NCBI RefSeq assembly: GCF_034702125.1
Contig: NC_085875.1
Location: forward strand, 40,779,770-40,843,769
Length of the DNA stretch: 64,000 nt
Origin: Engraulis encrasicolus
Taxonomy: Eukaryota; Chordata; Actinopteri; Clupeiformes; Engraulidae
Direction of reading: 5' to 3'
The notes below the pieces were generated by a model, which was given only the letters and a program-made list of their open reading frames with translations, was not told where the DNA came from and did no database searches. The position numbers and the translations under genes were made by a program. Positions 43,881 to 56,331 of the stretch are shown here, piece after piece; the stretch's first letter is position 1; each line of letters opens with the position of its first letter.

Positions 43881-44625
43881 GGTTAGTGCCTTGGCTGGAT
43901 AGAGTAAAGATATTTGGGGATGGGGGCGTTGGCAGTACCCCCACCCCCACCCCCGAGGTCTAGGACTGCAGCCATCAATCTGTCCCCATTACTACAGCCA
44001 GCTCCCCCCTACAAGTGTTCCCTTGGACAAGCCAACTTTAACAGGTAGATTTCGACACTCCTCTAGAGCTCACCTTGCATCACTGCGGAGCACACACACG
44101 TCTGTGTTTTGGAGTAATTAACAATTACTGTATTTGCTGTGAAAGTATGCGGTTGGCTTTTTAAGTTTTAAGCCATTGGTGGCAAGTTGTTGCCATGCGG
44201 TCACAGTAATTCTGGCTTCTTGGTGGGTGGCGAGGCTTATGAGTGGTGGCATCTGCTGCCTGTGGCGCTGTGGACAAACTGCTGGTCCCTCCCCTTTTAT
44301 GTAGAAGTGTTGCGCCGTTCATGTGTACTGTATATGCATTTTTCCCAGCCGCCACAACTCACGGTTTTATAAAACCCTCCTCTTAAATGTGGTGGTGAAT
44401 GAGTTTCGCAACTGTTGGCAAAATAAGGAGGGTTTTCTCTTTTCTGGAGAGTGTACGGGTATATGGAGGGTTGCTTTTGGTTTTTATTTGATTCACCACA
44501 GAATGTAAATCAACTGGGATGTCAGCCATGGAGAGTTGACGGTGTGCTTTTCATTAGTATACAAGGAGGGTTTAAGTAAATTAATGTTATGCGAGTTGCT
44601 TCCACAAAAAAATTACCTTTTAGGG

Positions 44626-44833
44626 CAGTGTTTCCCAACCTTTTTTGTCTTACGTACCCCCTAAGCATCTTAGTTGTGCCAAGAGTACCCCCTAATTTAT
44701 GTTCTATATCAATTTCTCTGTCCTAGTATGACTTCTCCATTAATTTGTTACAATAATAAACATTTTCCAAGTACCCCCTGCAGTGTGCTCGCGTACCCCC
44801 AGTGGTACACGTACCCCTGGTTGGGAAACACTG
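44626..44833. mobile_element. hAT-like MITE upstream of the fbxo34 main exon
   Basis: The ends CAGTGTTTCCCAACC and GGTTGGGAAACACTG are perfect inverted repeats. The flanks TTTTAGGG (44618-44625) and CTTTAGGG (44834-44841) form an 8-bp target duplication with one mismatch. Length is 208 bp and no coding frame is present. Confidence 0.9.
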
Positions 44834-45040
44834 CTTTAGGGGTTTTTATACTATATTTCATGTGACGCTGCACAGCATAGCCAATCCAAAGATGATAGTC
44901 CTGTGTCTCTGATACTGATACCGATGATCGAACTTGTGACAAAATGTATTGGATTTGACATTGAATTTTGGAGACTGACTGGCATCCTTCCCCCTGTGAC
45001 CCTCTTCTTGTTCTTCTTCTTGTGTTGCAGGCCAGCTAGC

Positions 45041-47437
45041 ATGCACCTGAAGCCATACCCCTCCCCCCAGAAGCAGGAGCCGGCGGTGGTGGAGGGCCCC
45101 TGCACTCTCCACATGGAGCAGCCCAGGGCCCTGAGGCGCGAGTGGGCCAGCGTCCGCCAGTCCTACCCGACCCTGGTGGCTGCGTCATCGGGCAGCGGCA
45201 CAGCCAACCGCTGTCCCCTTGGCGTGCTCTCCACCAACACCCTCCACCGCTCCTCCACCAACAACAACTCCACAGCTGGCCTGACCAGCACCTGGGCTGG
45301 ACGCAAGGGCAAAGGCGCCCCGCCGGTCCCCGCCAAGGTCACCCTGACGGGCTCCCTGGTGCTCATGGCGTCCCCCGCGGGTCTGGAGAACGAAGTGTCG
45401 CTATACCAGAGGATCTACCAGGGCGAGGATGGGGACGGCCCTGTGGACATCTTGGCCATGATCAAGCCGGGCAACACGCAGGAGAAGATTGCCATCTTCG
45501 CCGGGCGGCAGCGCGGCAGGTCGGCTGAGGCCACTGGGCCGGAAGAGGTGTCGGCGCCCGTGATGACGGGAGAAGGGGTTCCTCCTCAGGAGGCGTCCCA
45601 CTTTGTGTGCCGCGTCAGGGGCTACCGTGTGAACGCCTGCTGCTCCATGGCTAAGCGCCGACGCTTGGGCAAGACGGAGAAGACCAAAGGCACGGAGGGC
45701 CAGTCTGTGGCAGACGCAGGGACACCCCCTCCCCTGGTGGCTCTGTGCGACCCCCAGGCCCCCTCCCCTGTTGGAGAGAGCGAGGGGGAGATGTGGCCAC
45801 GGGGAGAGGGGGAGGACGGCGGCGGACGCATGGTGTCTGTCGTCGAGAGGGTGGCCGTCCTGGAGGCCATGGAGATGGCTAACGGCGGCAGCGACCAAAA
45901 TATGGACTTTAAACCCGTTCAGCTGCGCTCCGGCTCGGGCACCCTGACACGAGCCAAGGCCCCCGTGCTCCCGTCCGAGCCCAAGGCAGAGGTGGAGGCG
46001 CCGGGAGGCCTTAGCGGTCAGGAGGAGGCGGAGAGCGTGCGGGTGCTGGACATGGTGGCCCGGCTTGAGTCGGAGTGCCTGAAGAGCCAGAGCTGCCGCG
46101 CCGAGTCGGGGGGCGAGCTGTCGCGCAACAACAGCCTGCGACGCAACGTGGCGCGCGTCCTCCTGGCCGGCGGCTCGGAACCCTACCAGGCTCCCCCGTC
46201 GCCATCGCACCCCGAGCCGCCCACCGAACAGCAAGCGGATGAGCAGCCGTCTGTCGCAGTAGCTGAAGCACCGTCAGCGGAGACGTGCCAGCCGCACGAA
46301 CAACACTCCGAGTTCCTCAGCAGCTCGCCTATCCTTTCTACACCTGCTGCTATTGTGGCGTTGGAGGTGGATGAGAAGAGCAAAGCCCAGCTAGCGCGGG
46401 TGGAGTGCAGAATCAAAGATGCTGGTCAAGAGCCTGAGCAGGGTTTGGGCCCTGAGCTGCCTGGAACAGTGGAGGAGCCCATGCCAGGCATGCTGTTCTT
46501 CAGACAGTCTCCGCCACAGCCCTTGTCCAAACCGCTAAAAACAGCCCAGCACACAGAGACTACTGCTAATACTACTACTACTAATACTATGACTCTTAGT
46601 CATTGTAAAATATCTGTAACCGTGGTTGCCACAAATTCCGCCAAGTCTCAGGGCTCTGTTGAATGTGGGGGCTCGTCCGGGATGTTGGGGAACGCTGATC
46701 AATTGCCTGCTGACGGGGAAAGGGAACAGGCCTTGCACAAACATGAGAACATTGATGAATGTGGTGCTGATTGTGACGCAGGAGAAAAGACACAGGCTTT
46801 GCACGGCCACAAGAACAGTGATCACCGGGATTGTGAAAGTGTAGGAGGAGAGGAGGAGGAGGAGGGCACAGGTCTTCAGCACGGCCACAGCAACGAGCAG
46901 GTGGAGGCAGAGGAGGGAGAGGAAGAGGGTGACGACGCAGACCAACAAGAGCTGGTCTCCTTCCCCCTGCAGCGGCCCGTGTCGCAGGAGTTCCTGGCGA
47001 TGCGCTTCAAGATCCAGCAGTTGCTAGAGCCGCAGTCCTACTTGGTGGTGTTGCCTCACCATGTGCTGGTGCAGATTTTCAGCCTGCTGCCCACCAAAGC
47101 CCTGGCGGCGCTCAAGTGCTCCTGCCGCGACTTCAAAGACCTCATCGAGGCCTACGACGTGCGGCCCACCGACTCGGGCTGGGTGTCGGACCCGCGTTAC
47201 CGGGAGGACCCGTGCAAGCACTGTAAGAAGCGCTACAAGAAAGGAGACGTGTCACTGTGCCGCTGGCACCACAAGCGGTACTGCCAGGCCATGCCTTACG
47301 GGCCCGGATACTGGATGTGCTGCCGTGCCCCGCACAAGGACGCGCCCGGCTGCAACGTGGATCTCCACGACAACCGCTGGGTGCCCACCTCGCACCGCAT
47401 TCAGATCTATAAAACCAGGGACTTGGAGGAAGCCTAA
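45041..47437 (+). CDS. fbxo34: F-box only protein 34 (main coding exon)
   Basis: One uninterrupted exon of 798 codons follows a TTGCAG acceptor at 45030. The start MHLKPY is the conserved N-terminus of FBXO34. Other conserved blocks are VDILAMIKPGNTQEKIAIFA (about 133-152), a basic KRRRLGKTEK patch (about 205), VRVLDMVARLESECL (about 332), LSRNNSLRRNVARVLL (about 360) and PGMLFFRQ (about 481). An acidic stretch lies at about 600-640, the F-box at about 671-705 (LPHHVLVQIFSLLPTKALAA), and a Cys/His-rich tail follows with PCKHCKKRYKKGDVSLCRWH and YGPGYWMCC. Family knowledge: F-box proteins recruit substrates to SCF ubiquitin ligases through Skp1. FBXO34 and its paralogue FBXO46 share this tail; MHLKPY and synteny favour FBXO34. 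The frame is open upstream of 45041 back to 44903, but that is intron. A longer N-terminus may come from the exon at 34867. Confidence 0.93.
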   Translation: MHLKPYPSPQKQEPAVVEGPCTLHMEQPRALRREWASVRQSYPTLVAASSGSGTANRCPLGVLSTNTLHRSSTNNNSTAGLTSTWAGRKGKGAPPVPAKVTLTGSLVLMASPAGLENEVSLYQRIYQGEDGDGPVDILAMIKPGNTQEKIAIFAGRQRGRSAEATGPEEVSAPVMTGEGVPPQEASHFVCRVRGYRVNACCSMAKRRRLGKTEKTKGTEGQSVADAGTPPPLVALCDPQAPSPVGESEGEMWPRGEGEDGGGRMVSVVERVAVLEAMEMANGGSDQNMDFKPVQLRSGSGTLTRAKAPVLPSEPKAEVEAPGGLSGQEEAESVRVLDMVARLESECLKSQSCRAESGGELSRNNSLRRNVARVLLAGGSEPYQAPPSPSHPEPPTEQQADEQPSVAVAEAPSAETCQPHEQHSEFLSSSPILSTPAAIVALEVDEKSKAQLARVECRIKDAGQEPEQGLGPELPGTVEEPMPGMLFFRQSPPQPLSKPLKTAQHTETTANTTTTNTMTLSHCKISVTVVATNSAKSQGSVECGGSSGMLGNADQLPADGEREQALHKHENIDECGADCDAGEKTQALHGHKNSDHRDCESVGGEEEEEGTGLQHGHSNEQVEAEEGEEEGDDADQQELVSFPLQRPVSQEFLAMRFKIQQLLEPQSYLVVLPHHVLVQIFSLLPTKALAALKCSCRDFKDLIEAYDVRPTDSGWVSDPRYREDPCKHCKKRYKKGDVSLCRWHHKRYCQAMPYGPGYWMCCRAPHKDAPGCNVDLHDNRWVPTSHRIQIYKTRDLEEA

Positions 47438-48446
47438 GTGTGTGTTTGTGTTTGTGTGTGTGTGGGAATCAGACTTTTATGGGCAAAGTGCAAAAAAATA
47501 TATATTCAGTATGATTTTTATTTGTGAGCGAATTAAATGGTTTTCTGTTGTTTCATTTGTTTGTTTTGTTTTTTTTACTTTTTCTTTGCAGAAGTAAAAC
47601 TGCAACTGACTATACACACATACACATACATTAATATTAAAAAAATAAATGTGAGGGTTTTTTGCTCTTGGGTTTTTTGTTTTTTTTTAAAGAAAAAAAT
47701 ACAAGAATTTAAAGATCCACTATTATGGTTATTTTATTATTACTTAATGTTTGGGATTTTGTTATCAGCATTAAGATATTCATGTGCTTCAAATGCATTA
47801 TCTTTTCTTTTTTTCAAACTGTAGATATTTTTTTACCCCACACCCGCATGACTAAAATACCTGAAGCCTGCAACTTCCTCCTTCCTTCCATGAAGGCCAA
47901 TCAAAAAACATACTCATATTGTGTTATCACTACAGTATGTGTGTTTTGTGAGGATGGGTGGGTCACTGAATTTCATTGTCTCGTTAAGCGTGTAAAAAAA
48001 AAAAAAATCAAACGCACAATGAAGTTCCCAGCTCAAGGAAGTGTCATGCTTTTTTTTTTCCTCAAGAAATGTGGCTTTGTTGACATTTGAGACATTCCAT
48101 ATCAAGTATTGCCAACTTTCTGACCTTTTTCCAGACACATAAAAATAGCTTTATAAAGATATCAAGACAGTACAAAAACATAATAGTGGACCTTTAAATA
48201 AGAATTGAAGAGGGTTAATGTGTATTTCAGATTTTTTTAAAGGGTTATATTGGCTGTTTTCTTCCTGTCAAAGCATTTTGTTGTGGAGACATTTTGTGAA
48301 TGGCTGCTCTCGCCTTTCCTTATGTGCGCTCTTATCCTTTCCATAAAGTGTACGTACACCCTATATGTACAGTATATAAAATGGGACTGTATTCTACCTT
48401 GGAAGTTGGGAGATATTGGCCTTAATGAACTGAAAGTATTAATGTT

Positions 48447-48452
48447 AATAAA
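48447..48452 (+). terminator. fbxo34: fbxo34 polyadenylation signal
   Basis: AATAAA about 1.0 kb after the stop. An earlier AATAAA lies at 47644-47649, so two 3'UTR lengths are possible. Confidence 0.6.
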
Positions 48453-48474
48453 TGACTATGATGGAAAGTGAAGC

Positions 48475-49320
48475 AGTGTCCTAGTTGTTTGAACTGAATC
48501 GAAAAGTTGGTAATGGATGCATACCTGTAAATCTTATGTACGGTATATTTACCCATGTTGGTCATTCCTTTGATCGTTTCAGTTTCACCAGTGGCTTGAT
48601 GAGGCAAGTCATGTCATGTTTATATCTTATTGTTTGGGTGAATTGAAATCACAAGAAATCTATTACATGCATTGGGAAAAATCTCCTCAAACATTTTTTA
48701 ACAGCATCCTTATATTTTGGAATTTCTAAAGCAACCTTTGGAGGTAATAAGGAAAAGTATTTCAAACAATGTGGCTTTTCAAACAACGTTAACAAACCGA
48801 TGCCCTATTTGCTGGCTGAAATCATGAAAAGGGCTGAATGGGGAAAAAACGCTGCATGTTTGGGTACTGACTGACAAGTGAAGGGTAATGTGAGCAATAC
48901 AACTGCATGTTGAAACCGGTCAGAGTTATCCTTTAAATTCATTCCCATGAGTGGCCTCGCGTAGTGGCTATATATACGGTCACTGGTTGGTCTCGTGATT
49001 TTAATTTTTGAAAGGGAGATGGATAAAATCAGTCCGTTTTTCTAGCATGTTTTCCCTCCTAATTGATTCTTGTTTACATCTGCCCTTGGTCACATGACTT
49101 CTTTCATGGAGGTCAAACGTAAGTGGTTTGAAATGGATAACAGGGCAGTCTGTGGCTGTGGTTTAGTCCCCATTGATGCGGCACTATTTAACACAATGCT
49201 TTTGATTAACAATGTGCTTATGTTGTGTGAAGGGACACCTTTTTCCGCTACAGATATACCCCATGTCCTAGGTTTCCATTTTCTTTCTGTCTCTCTCTCT
49301 ATATATATATTTGCTTTTTC
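48475..49320. other. Spacer between convergent fbxo34 and atg14
   Basis: No coding or RNA feature was recognised. The minus-strand atg14 3'UTR probably ends somewhere between about 49320 and 51900; AATAAA or ATTAAA on the minus strand occurs at 49326-49331 and 49941-49946. Confidence 0.4.
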
Positions 49321-50788
49321 CCACCTTTATTAGGATGGTATAGGGAAGAGTTTGAACCATGGCCATTTTTTCCCATTTCCCATTTTGCCATTACAGCCCC
49401 CTCTGACTTGATCTCCTGAATCTCCTCCTCAAACTCGCCTGAAAGCTATTACTGTCATTAACATGCCCTCAATTACCCAGACTGGAGACTGAAGCCCAAA
49501 GATGGGAAGAAGGGTATGAAGACTGAAGAAGCATAGCAGCAGGCCAGGGAAGAGAACCACTGCCCCAGATAAGAGCAATCAGGTGCCTCTGGGTAATGAT
49601 GTCTCCTGAGTTTTGATTGGCTGAGGACAACTAGTTCACCAAATGTAGGCCAGTGGGTTCATGTAGGTGAGACTGAATGAAGGGAGTGAGTGTATCGGAG
49701 GATTCCTCCAGGACTGGAAGGAAGGAAGAAGAAAACCTTGTATGTTTCTGGCAGTGGGATGTTTTGAGTCAATTATAAAGCACAGTAAGGTTACTTGGGC
49801 AAACAAAAATGTTCTGTTCATTGTTTAACTTCACCCAGAAATTCAATTGTGGAGGTTTTTTTTTGGAGTGTCGCGGTCAGGTTTGGCATTCCAATATCCT
49901 GAAAGATCAGAAGTCAGGTGGTTCAATTTACCCAGGCTTGTTTAATTGAGGAGTGTGGCACTGCTGAACTGTGATGTTTTGACATTTACAAAAAAAGTTA
50001 AGAAACTATATTGAATATGGAATATACACTCGCATCAGGCAAACAACAGAGTGCAAGGTAGTCCATGTGTCAAACCCTGTTGGCAATGCAATTCTACCAG
50101 TGCATGTAAAGATTCTTACTTTGTAATGGCAACAAAATGCTTGACCATGACGTTTTTTTCACGTAATGTCTTGCAGCCTATGTGGACAAAGTCCTGCAAT
50201 CATGCCCCCACCTCACCCACTTTTAAAACAACGCAGGCTTTTTAGTCGAACATATAGGTTTCACGCAGTCACACAAAAATACAATATAGTATTCATCCCT
50301 GTCCCAGTTCCTCCCTCACATCTGAATATACGGTGTTCAACAGTTTTTAAAAAAACAAAACTCACACATTAGCTAAGACCATCAATGACAACAAACGAAA
50401 GTCACTGTGACATTAGGTGACATCTGCTGGCATCGACGAACATCATATTCAACGTCTTTTTTCCTCCATCATCACCAGTCACAATCACATCTTTGCATAA
50501 CCAAGGTGCTCAAGTCCACTATGGTGCATGTTTTTGTCCATTTCCTTATCTGAACATTCAGTAGTGGTAGGTCAAGAAAAGTATCTTTGAAAAAAAATCC
50601 CATGTCTCAAAGTTTATGCATTACATCATCCTCCTCTGTCCTTCCACAGACTGGCAGACGCGCGCACGCACACACGCACGCACGCACACACAGCCAGTTG
50701 TTGTACAGTAAGTGTTATGGTGGTAAAGACAAAGCTGAGCAGTACTGTCCTGTGGCAGCTCCAGGAGGCAGCCCATGCTGCCACCATC

Positions 50789-50815
50789 TCCTCTCCTCTC
50801 CTCTCCTCTCCTCTC
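50789..50815. repeat. CTCTC pentanucleotide run
   Basis: About five tandem TCTCC units, in the likely atg14 3'UTR or spacer. Confidence 0.8.
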
Positions 50816-51408
50816 GGCTGCAGACCTCTGGCTCTCTGTGGCACAACAGCCATTATGATGGTCTCTGCATTGGCTGCAGACAAAAGGATTAGGAGGTCAG
50901 CTTACACGGAAACTGGAGAGTGGAAATGAGGGCTAACCACTACTGTGAGGTGAAGAAACCGAGTGCAGAGATCTCTTGAGGGAGGGGGTGGGGGGTGTCC
51001 AGTCTCCCCCATACAGGCTTCTCTGCATCTAGAGCATGAAGTCTCTTCTCTTTCGTTCATTCCTTTGCGTTTCTTTTACACAGCAGATGCAGTTTTCTTC
51101 TTTACTCCACTGGAAAAAAAATGTGTCTGGAACCATCCAAGTCTGTGTTTTGACAGCAAAAAAGAAAACCATACAAAAACAATTCGTACACAATTTACTT
51201 ATAAACAAAACCCAGAGTCTTTGTCAGTCTCATCACACATAGACATGCGGCCTAAGATTTAAAAAAGCAAAAAAACAAAACACAACTCATCCCTTTTTGT
51301 TTGTTTGGCCTGTGTCGATTCTTCCTACCAACATGCAAGCTCACAGAGTGGAGGAAGAAAACAGAGGGCCAGACTTAATGACTGACCGACAAAAGATTGC
51401 AACAGCAA

Positions 51409-51410
<2 letters not shown>

Positions 51411-51497
<87 letters not shown>
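51411..51497. repeat. GT microsatellite (CA on the atg14 strand)
   Basis: 87 bp pure GT followed by a T-run and a G-run. It is about 470 bp beyond the atg14 stop codon. Confidence 0.95.
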
Positions 51498-51500
<3 letters not shown>

Positions 51501-51746
51501 TTTTTTTTGGGGGGGGGGTTCAGTATTTTTCTTCCAATTTAGTTTGCATAGCAACAGCATCAGCTGTGACTCTTGGCTGTGTATGCCTGTATGTAAGTCC
51601 CGGGTTCAGAAAGTAAAAAACTCTTGGCATGTAAGTAACTTCAATCTCTTGCCACAAGTAACTTTTTGTGTGGGGTACTCACTAAGATCAGCTGTTATGG
51701 AGCAAGTAGAACCAAATTACTAGTAGTTTGTAACATTTACTTTCGG

Positions 51747-51846
<100 letters not shown>

Positions 51847-51969
51847 ATGCGTTCACCACTGGCTGGAGTATTCCAAATTAGTGGTAGTATCTTTTCCTTC
51901 TGAACCCAGGATTTTAAATCTCTGATCAGTGTGCTGCATATACATGTGAAGTACGTTGAGAGTGTGTGT

Positions 51970-52986
51970 TCAGCGCTGGCCGGTGTAGGCGCGGAACCAT
52001 GAGGTGACGGAGGCGGCAGCAGAGGAGATCATTCCCCCGGCGGCGGCACCTGCTGGCTGGGAGGCCTGCATGGCGGTGCTCTGGGACAGGTCCATGGGCT
52101 GGGAGGGGATGTCGCAGAAGCGCGGGCTGGGAACCGTCTCCCAGTCGGTGCCCAGGTCTGTCTCCTCGTCGCTGGGTGCCTCGTCCCCGCTCTCCTCCGC
52201 CGGCCCCGACGCTTCCGGCTCCACAAACTCCATAGACTCCTCCAGGTCCGCGCTGGCCTCAAACGGACCGGTCCTGGAGGATACAGAACATATACAGATA
52301 CATGTATTGATAACTACAGTATATAGAACACTGGCCTCCAACAGATTGGTAAATTTGACTTTAGAACTATATTCTTTTGGCACCTTTATGTCTTGGTTGA
52401 AGATATAAATAAGATTTGATGAACCTCACAACTAATTGCAGTGTTCTGTCCTAGCATGGTAGCCTTGTTTTTTTGGTAGAGTGCAAAAGATGGTCTCTAC
52501 TGAATTACTATAAATACAACAGGAGATGCAGCTCATCTCCTCAACCTAAATTCAGAGACCATACACATTTATCACATATGGCAAACCCCCTGGTGCACTT
52601 CATGCCAACCATTTTTATTTATTTTACTAATTAACTACACTAAGTGGTTGAAGAGCTGCAATATATCCCAGGGATATGGCTACAAGTTGTACATGAGGGC
52701 TGCATCTTCTTAAGCCATAGAACATAGAATCTATGATTTTTAAAAAATGTTTGTGTCTCAGAAAAATGATTAAGGCAAAAGGATATCATGAAAGAATGTC
52801 ATATGAAATAGTATGTAAAAAAAATGTATCAGACGCTTTTGTCAGCATGTCGGGTGTCTGGAGTACATTTTCTCACCTTCCAAGGTTCTTGTTTTCTTGG
52901 GAGACCAGAAACATGATGTTCCTCAAGGTGTGATGGGGGTGCAGGAGATCACTCTCCACATGCTGAAAGAGAAAGCAAGGGCGAGA

Positions 52987-53064
<78 letters not shown>

Positions 53065-56000
53065 AAGGGAAAGAGATGATAACACCAAATACTTGTACTT
53101 AGGATTAATACCTTTAACAGAGGAGATGTGCAGTAATGGCACGAATACACCATAAGCCAGGGTTTCCCAAACTGTGGTGCGTGCACCCCTGGGGGTGCGT
53201 GGCCTGTCACTAGGGGGTGCGCGAGCTGAATAGGGCAATGGTGGATATGCATGTTTTTTTTCAAGAATTAATGAACGTCAGGCAGTTTTAATTGTTTGAT
53301 GAATTGAAAGTGTAATTTATAACTCATAGACTTGGCATGCAATAAGTTCCATTGTAATGATGGCAGAAAAAAACGTCTGATTCGAAATCAGGATTACCCA
53401 AAATGTGCGGTGGAGCAACATTCGCTTAGGGGATGCGCGAACCACATTGAAATGTGAAAGGGGGTGCGCAGGGAAAAAAGTTTGGGAACCGCTGCGACTA
53501 GAGAGACACCGGCAACGGAAGTGATTGACTTTGTATGGAGGAGCTGGCGACAAGAGACAAAAGCAATTTGGGCGACTAGAGGCAATTTGGGCGACTAGAG
53601 GCAATTTGAGTGACTAGAGCGACAGTTTGCAGTTGAACTTCAAAGAATATTCCTTATAAACCCTTATAAACATATTGTACATCATGAGACTGTCCAGTTT
53701 CTCTGCATTACATTGTTGCATGGAAACATAAATGCATGTTTGTTTTGTATGTGATCTGTGTTTACAGCCATCAATCAGCTGTTTGTGAATACAGGGCCAT
53801 GTGAATACAGTACCTGTGAGAAGCAGAGGTGCAGGATGTTGGTGTTGAGCTTGGTGAGTGCGCGGGTGAACCTGTAGCGACTCAAGTTGTCCCCACAGAA
53901 CTCACTGAACACAAGAACAAAAAAAAGAAATGGTGACACACTAGTCATTCATCGTCTGTCAATTGTAAACAGCAATGGAATTGCACAGAAAATGGTGGCC
54001 GAAGCACACAAACACGCATTGCAATCAAGTTCTCCAACTGACCTATTGCACAGTTTCTTGGGCAGGTTGACGTCCAGGATGTGTGAGAGGATGTTGGCGA
54101 GCTGGGTGGCATAGCAGAGCGCAGCGCTGATGGTGTGGGCTGGGTTGATATGGTCCAACTCTGTAGGCAGTGAAGAAAGAAACCGCATATAAGATACACT
54201 AAAACATTTCAGCATTTTCATTCATATCAAATATTTCAACCCGTTATCACAGAAATATTACAGCAAGAATAAATTGTTTTACACCATGGTCTGCCTACAG
54301 TTTGGAAATGGAAATGATTATTGATTGTGTAGGCTCGGTTGATGTGGCTCGTCTCTAGGGTAAGGGATAGAATGACATCATATTACAGATATGAAACTAC
54401 CATTTGCTTTCTATGTCCATTATTGTCAATATACAGAACTCAGACATGCCCTCCTCTCTTTTATAAGTTGGCAAACCATAGAAACGACTTGGGGAATAAA
54501 AAATACAGACGTTTCCATAATATTGCATTGGGAAGATAATTAACAAAAGAAAATGTTAACTGTGTAATTATTTCCTTGCTCTAGGCAAATCAAACCTGCC
54601 TGATGTGTGTTATGTAACTGGCTTCATTTTACACAGCAATGGCCACAATAGCTGTTGGTGACAGATTAATCTGGAGACAAGTGTACTGGCTAAGTGTACA
54701 AACAAGGGATGCAAATTATCGATTCATTCATTAATCATTAGGTGATAGCCTTATCGATCGACTTTCGCCCAGAAATGTTGACGTTTCTCTAAAAAAAATC
54801 TACTAAATCTAAAAATGTTAATTAAAAATTGAGATAATATACCACATTTCAGTTAATTCTATTTCAATTCTTTAATCCAAAAGTGATTTAAATATTCCCA
54901 CTATTCACACTCTTCACGTGCCCATTTCACCTGGGTGTCTTGTCAGTTGAATTGTTGATTAATTGCGATTAATGTTTTTTAGTCGATTAACGCATTGATC
55001 GATTTAAGTTGATTAATCGATTAATCATTTGCATCCCTAGTACAAACCTGCTGAAGGCCATTTGTTGCTAGGAAATACACTGCACAACACACACACAAAA
55101 GAACCTCTTCCCTTCCCCGAAGTGTTAAACTACTTGACCTATTGTAAAACCCCTAAATGACCAAATACCCCCTCATAGCGTTTATTTACTAAGCCACAAG
55201 GCATGTAAAATGCAACAATGCCTTCACCTCACCTTTTCAAAACTTGGCGTTTGAAGAGATGTTTCGCCACATTATCTAAGATCTGGAGGTCTTGCATGCC
55301 AGAAATGTTTCCTTCCTCTCTCTAATACACGTGAATCACTTTTGTTTCAGTTGTGATTCACTGATTACATCAGGTTTCCTTCCCACCCACCAGAATAGTG
55401 GCCACTATGGATTTTGAGCTTCACACTGTGAATGGAAATGTGTGTTGTGACCTGGTCTTACAATGATTTAATTTCCTTCTTAATAATATTCCATGTCAAT
55501 GCTTATTTGTGGTACGGGTGGAAAGGTTGTTGGCAAATGTAGCAGGGCTTAAAGCGTTACGGCACCATTCCTCATTTTACACCTCTCTTTCAGTTAAATA
55601 CCTGAGTGTTATCTTTCTTCTGTTCTCTTACCCTGTTGATGCTACTTCTAATGCAGTTCACTTACTTCTAGTTACAAGCTAGCAATTATCATTGAATCGT
55701 ATGGGTCCAGCTAGCCGCTAATTAGCCTTAATTAATGTGAAAGTAAATATTATCGAAAGTATTTCTGGGAAAGTCCCAATGTTACTGGGACAGAGCCCAA
55801 CACAGAACTTTACAGGAATTAAACCAGGGGTGCCCAACCTTTTTTTAACCGAGATCTACTTTTGAAGTTGATGGTCTGCCGTGATCTACCAAGTCAAATT
55901 TAAGGATGTCGGTGTGAAAATTTAAGATCACCATTTATTAATCACCATTATTATGAACAAAATGTTTTTAGTAGGCTACTATGGCCGTATCTTTTCAGTG

Positions 56001-56277
56001 TATTTTTAAAGTGTGTTGAATAGTCTATGTTTACAAAGCAATTGCAGCACTGATAGTATGCAAAGATAATTGCAGTCAAAAATAAAAGACAAAAGTCATA
56101 AACAACTGAAACAATTTCAAAATGATAAACATTTGGTATATAAAATGCATATGTAGGCACAAAGGCCCTATTTCTAAAATATGATGAAGCATCATGCCTT
56201 CAGTGGTACAAATTAAAAAGGGCTCAGAAATTCACCATTTGTTATGGGTAAATAGTAGGCTAGTTAAGTTCACTTTA

Positions 56278-56331
<54 letters not shown>

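Noticed and set aside
42650..43900. CRISPR-like array
   Set aside because: Repeats are long and diverged, spacers are not of uniform size and the DNA is vertebrate; it is a tandem satellite-type array.
44903..45040. Upstream Met of the open frame leading into fbxo34
   Set aside because: The frame crosses a pyrimidine tract and TTGCAG acceptor at 45030; MHLKPY at 45041 is the family start. The upstream 46 codons are intron.
45401..46234. 277-residue minus-strand frame opposite fbxo34
   Set aside because: It is the antisense of a GC-rich coding exon and shows no recognisable family, whereas the plus strand matches FBXO34 throughout.
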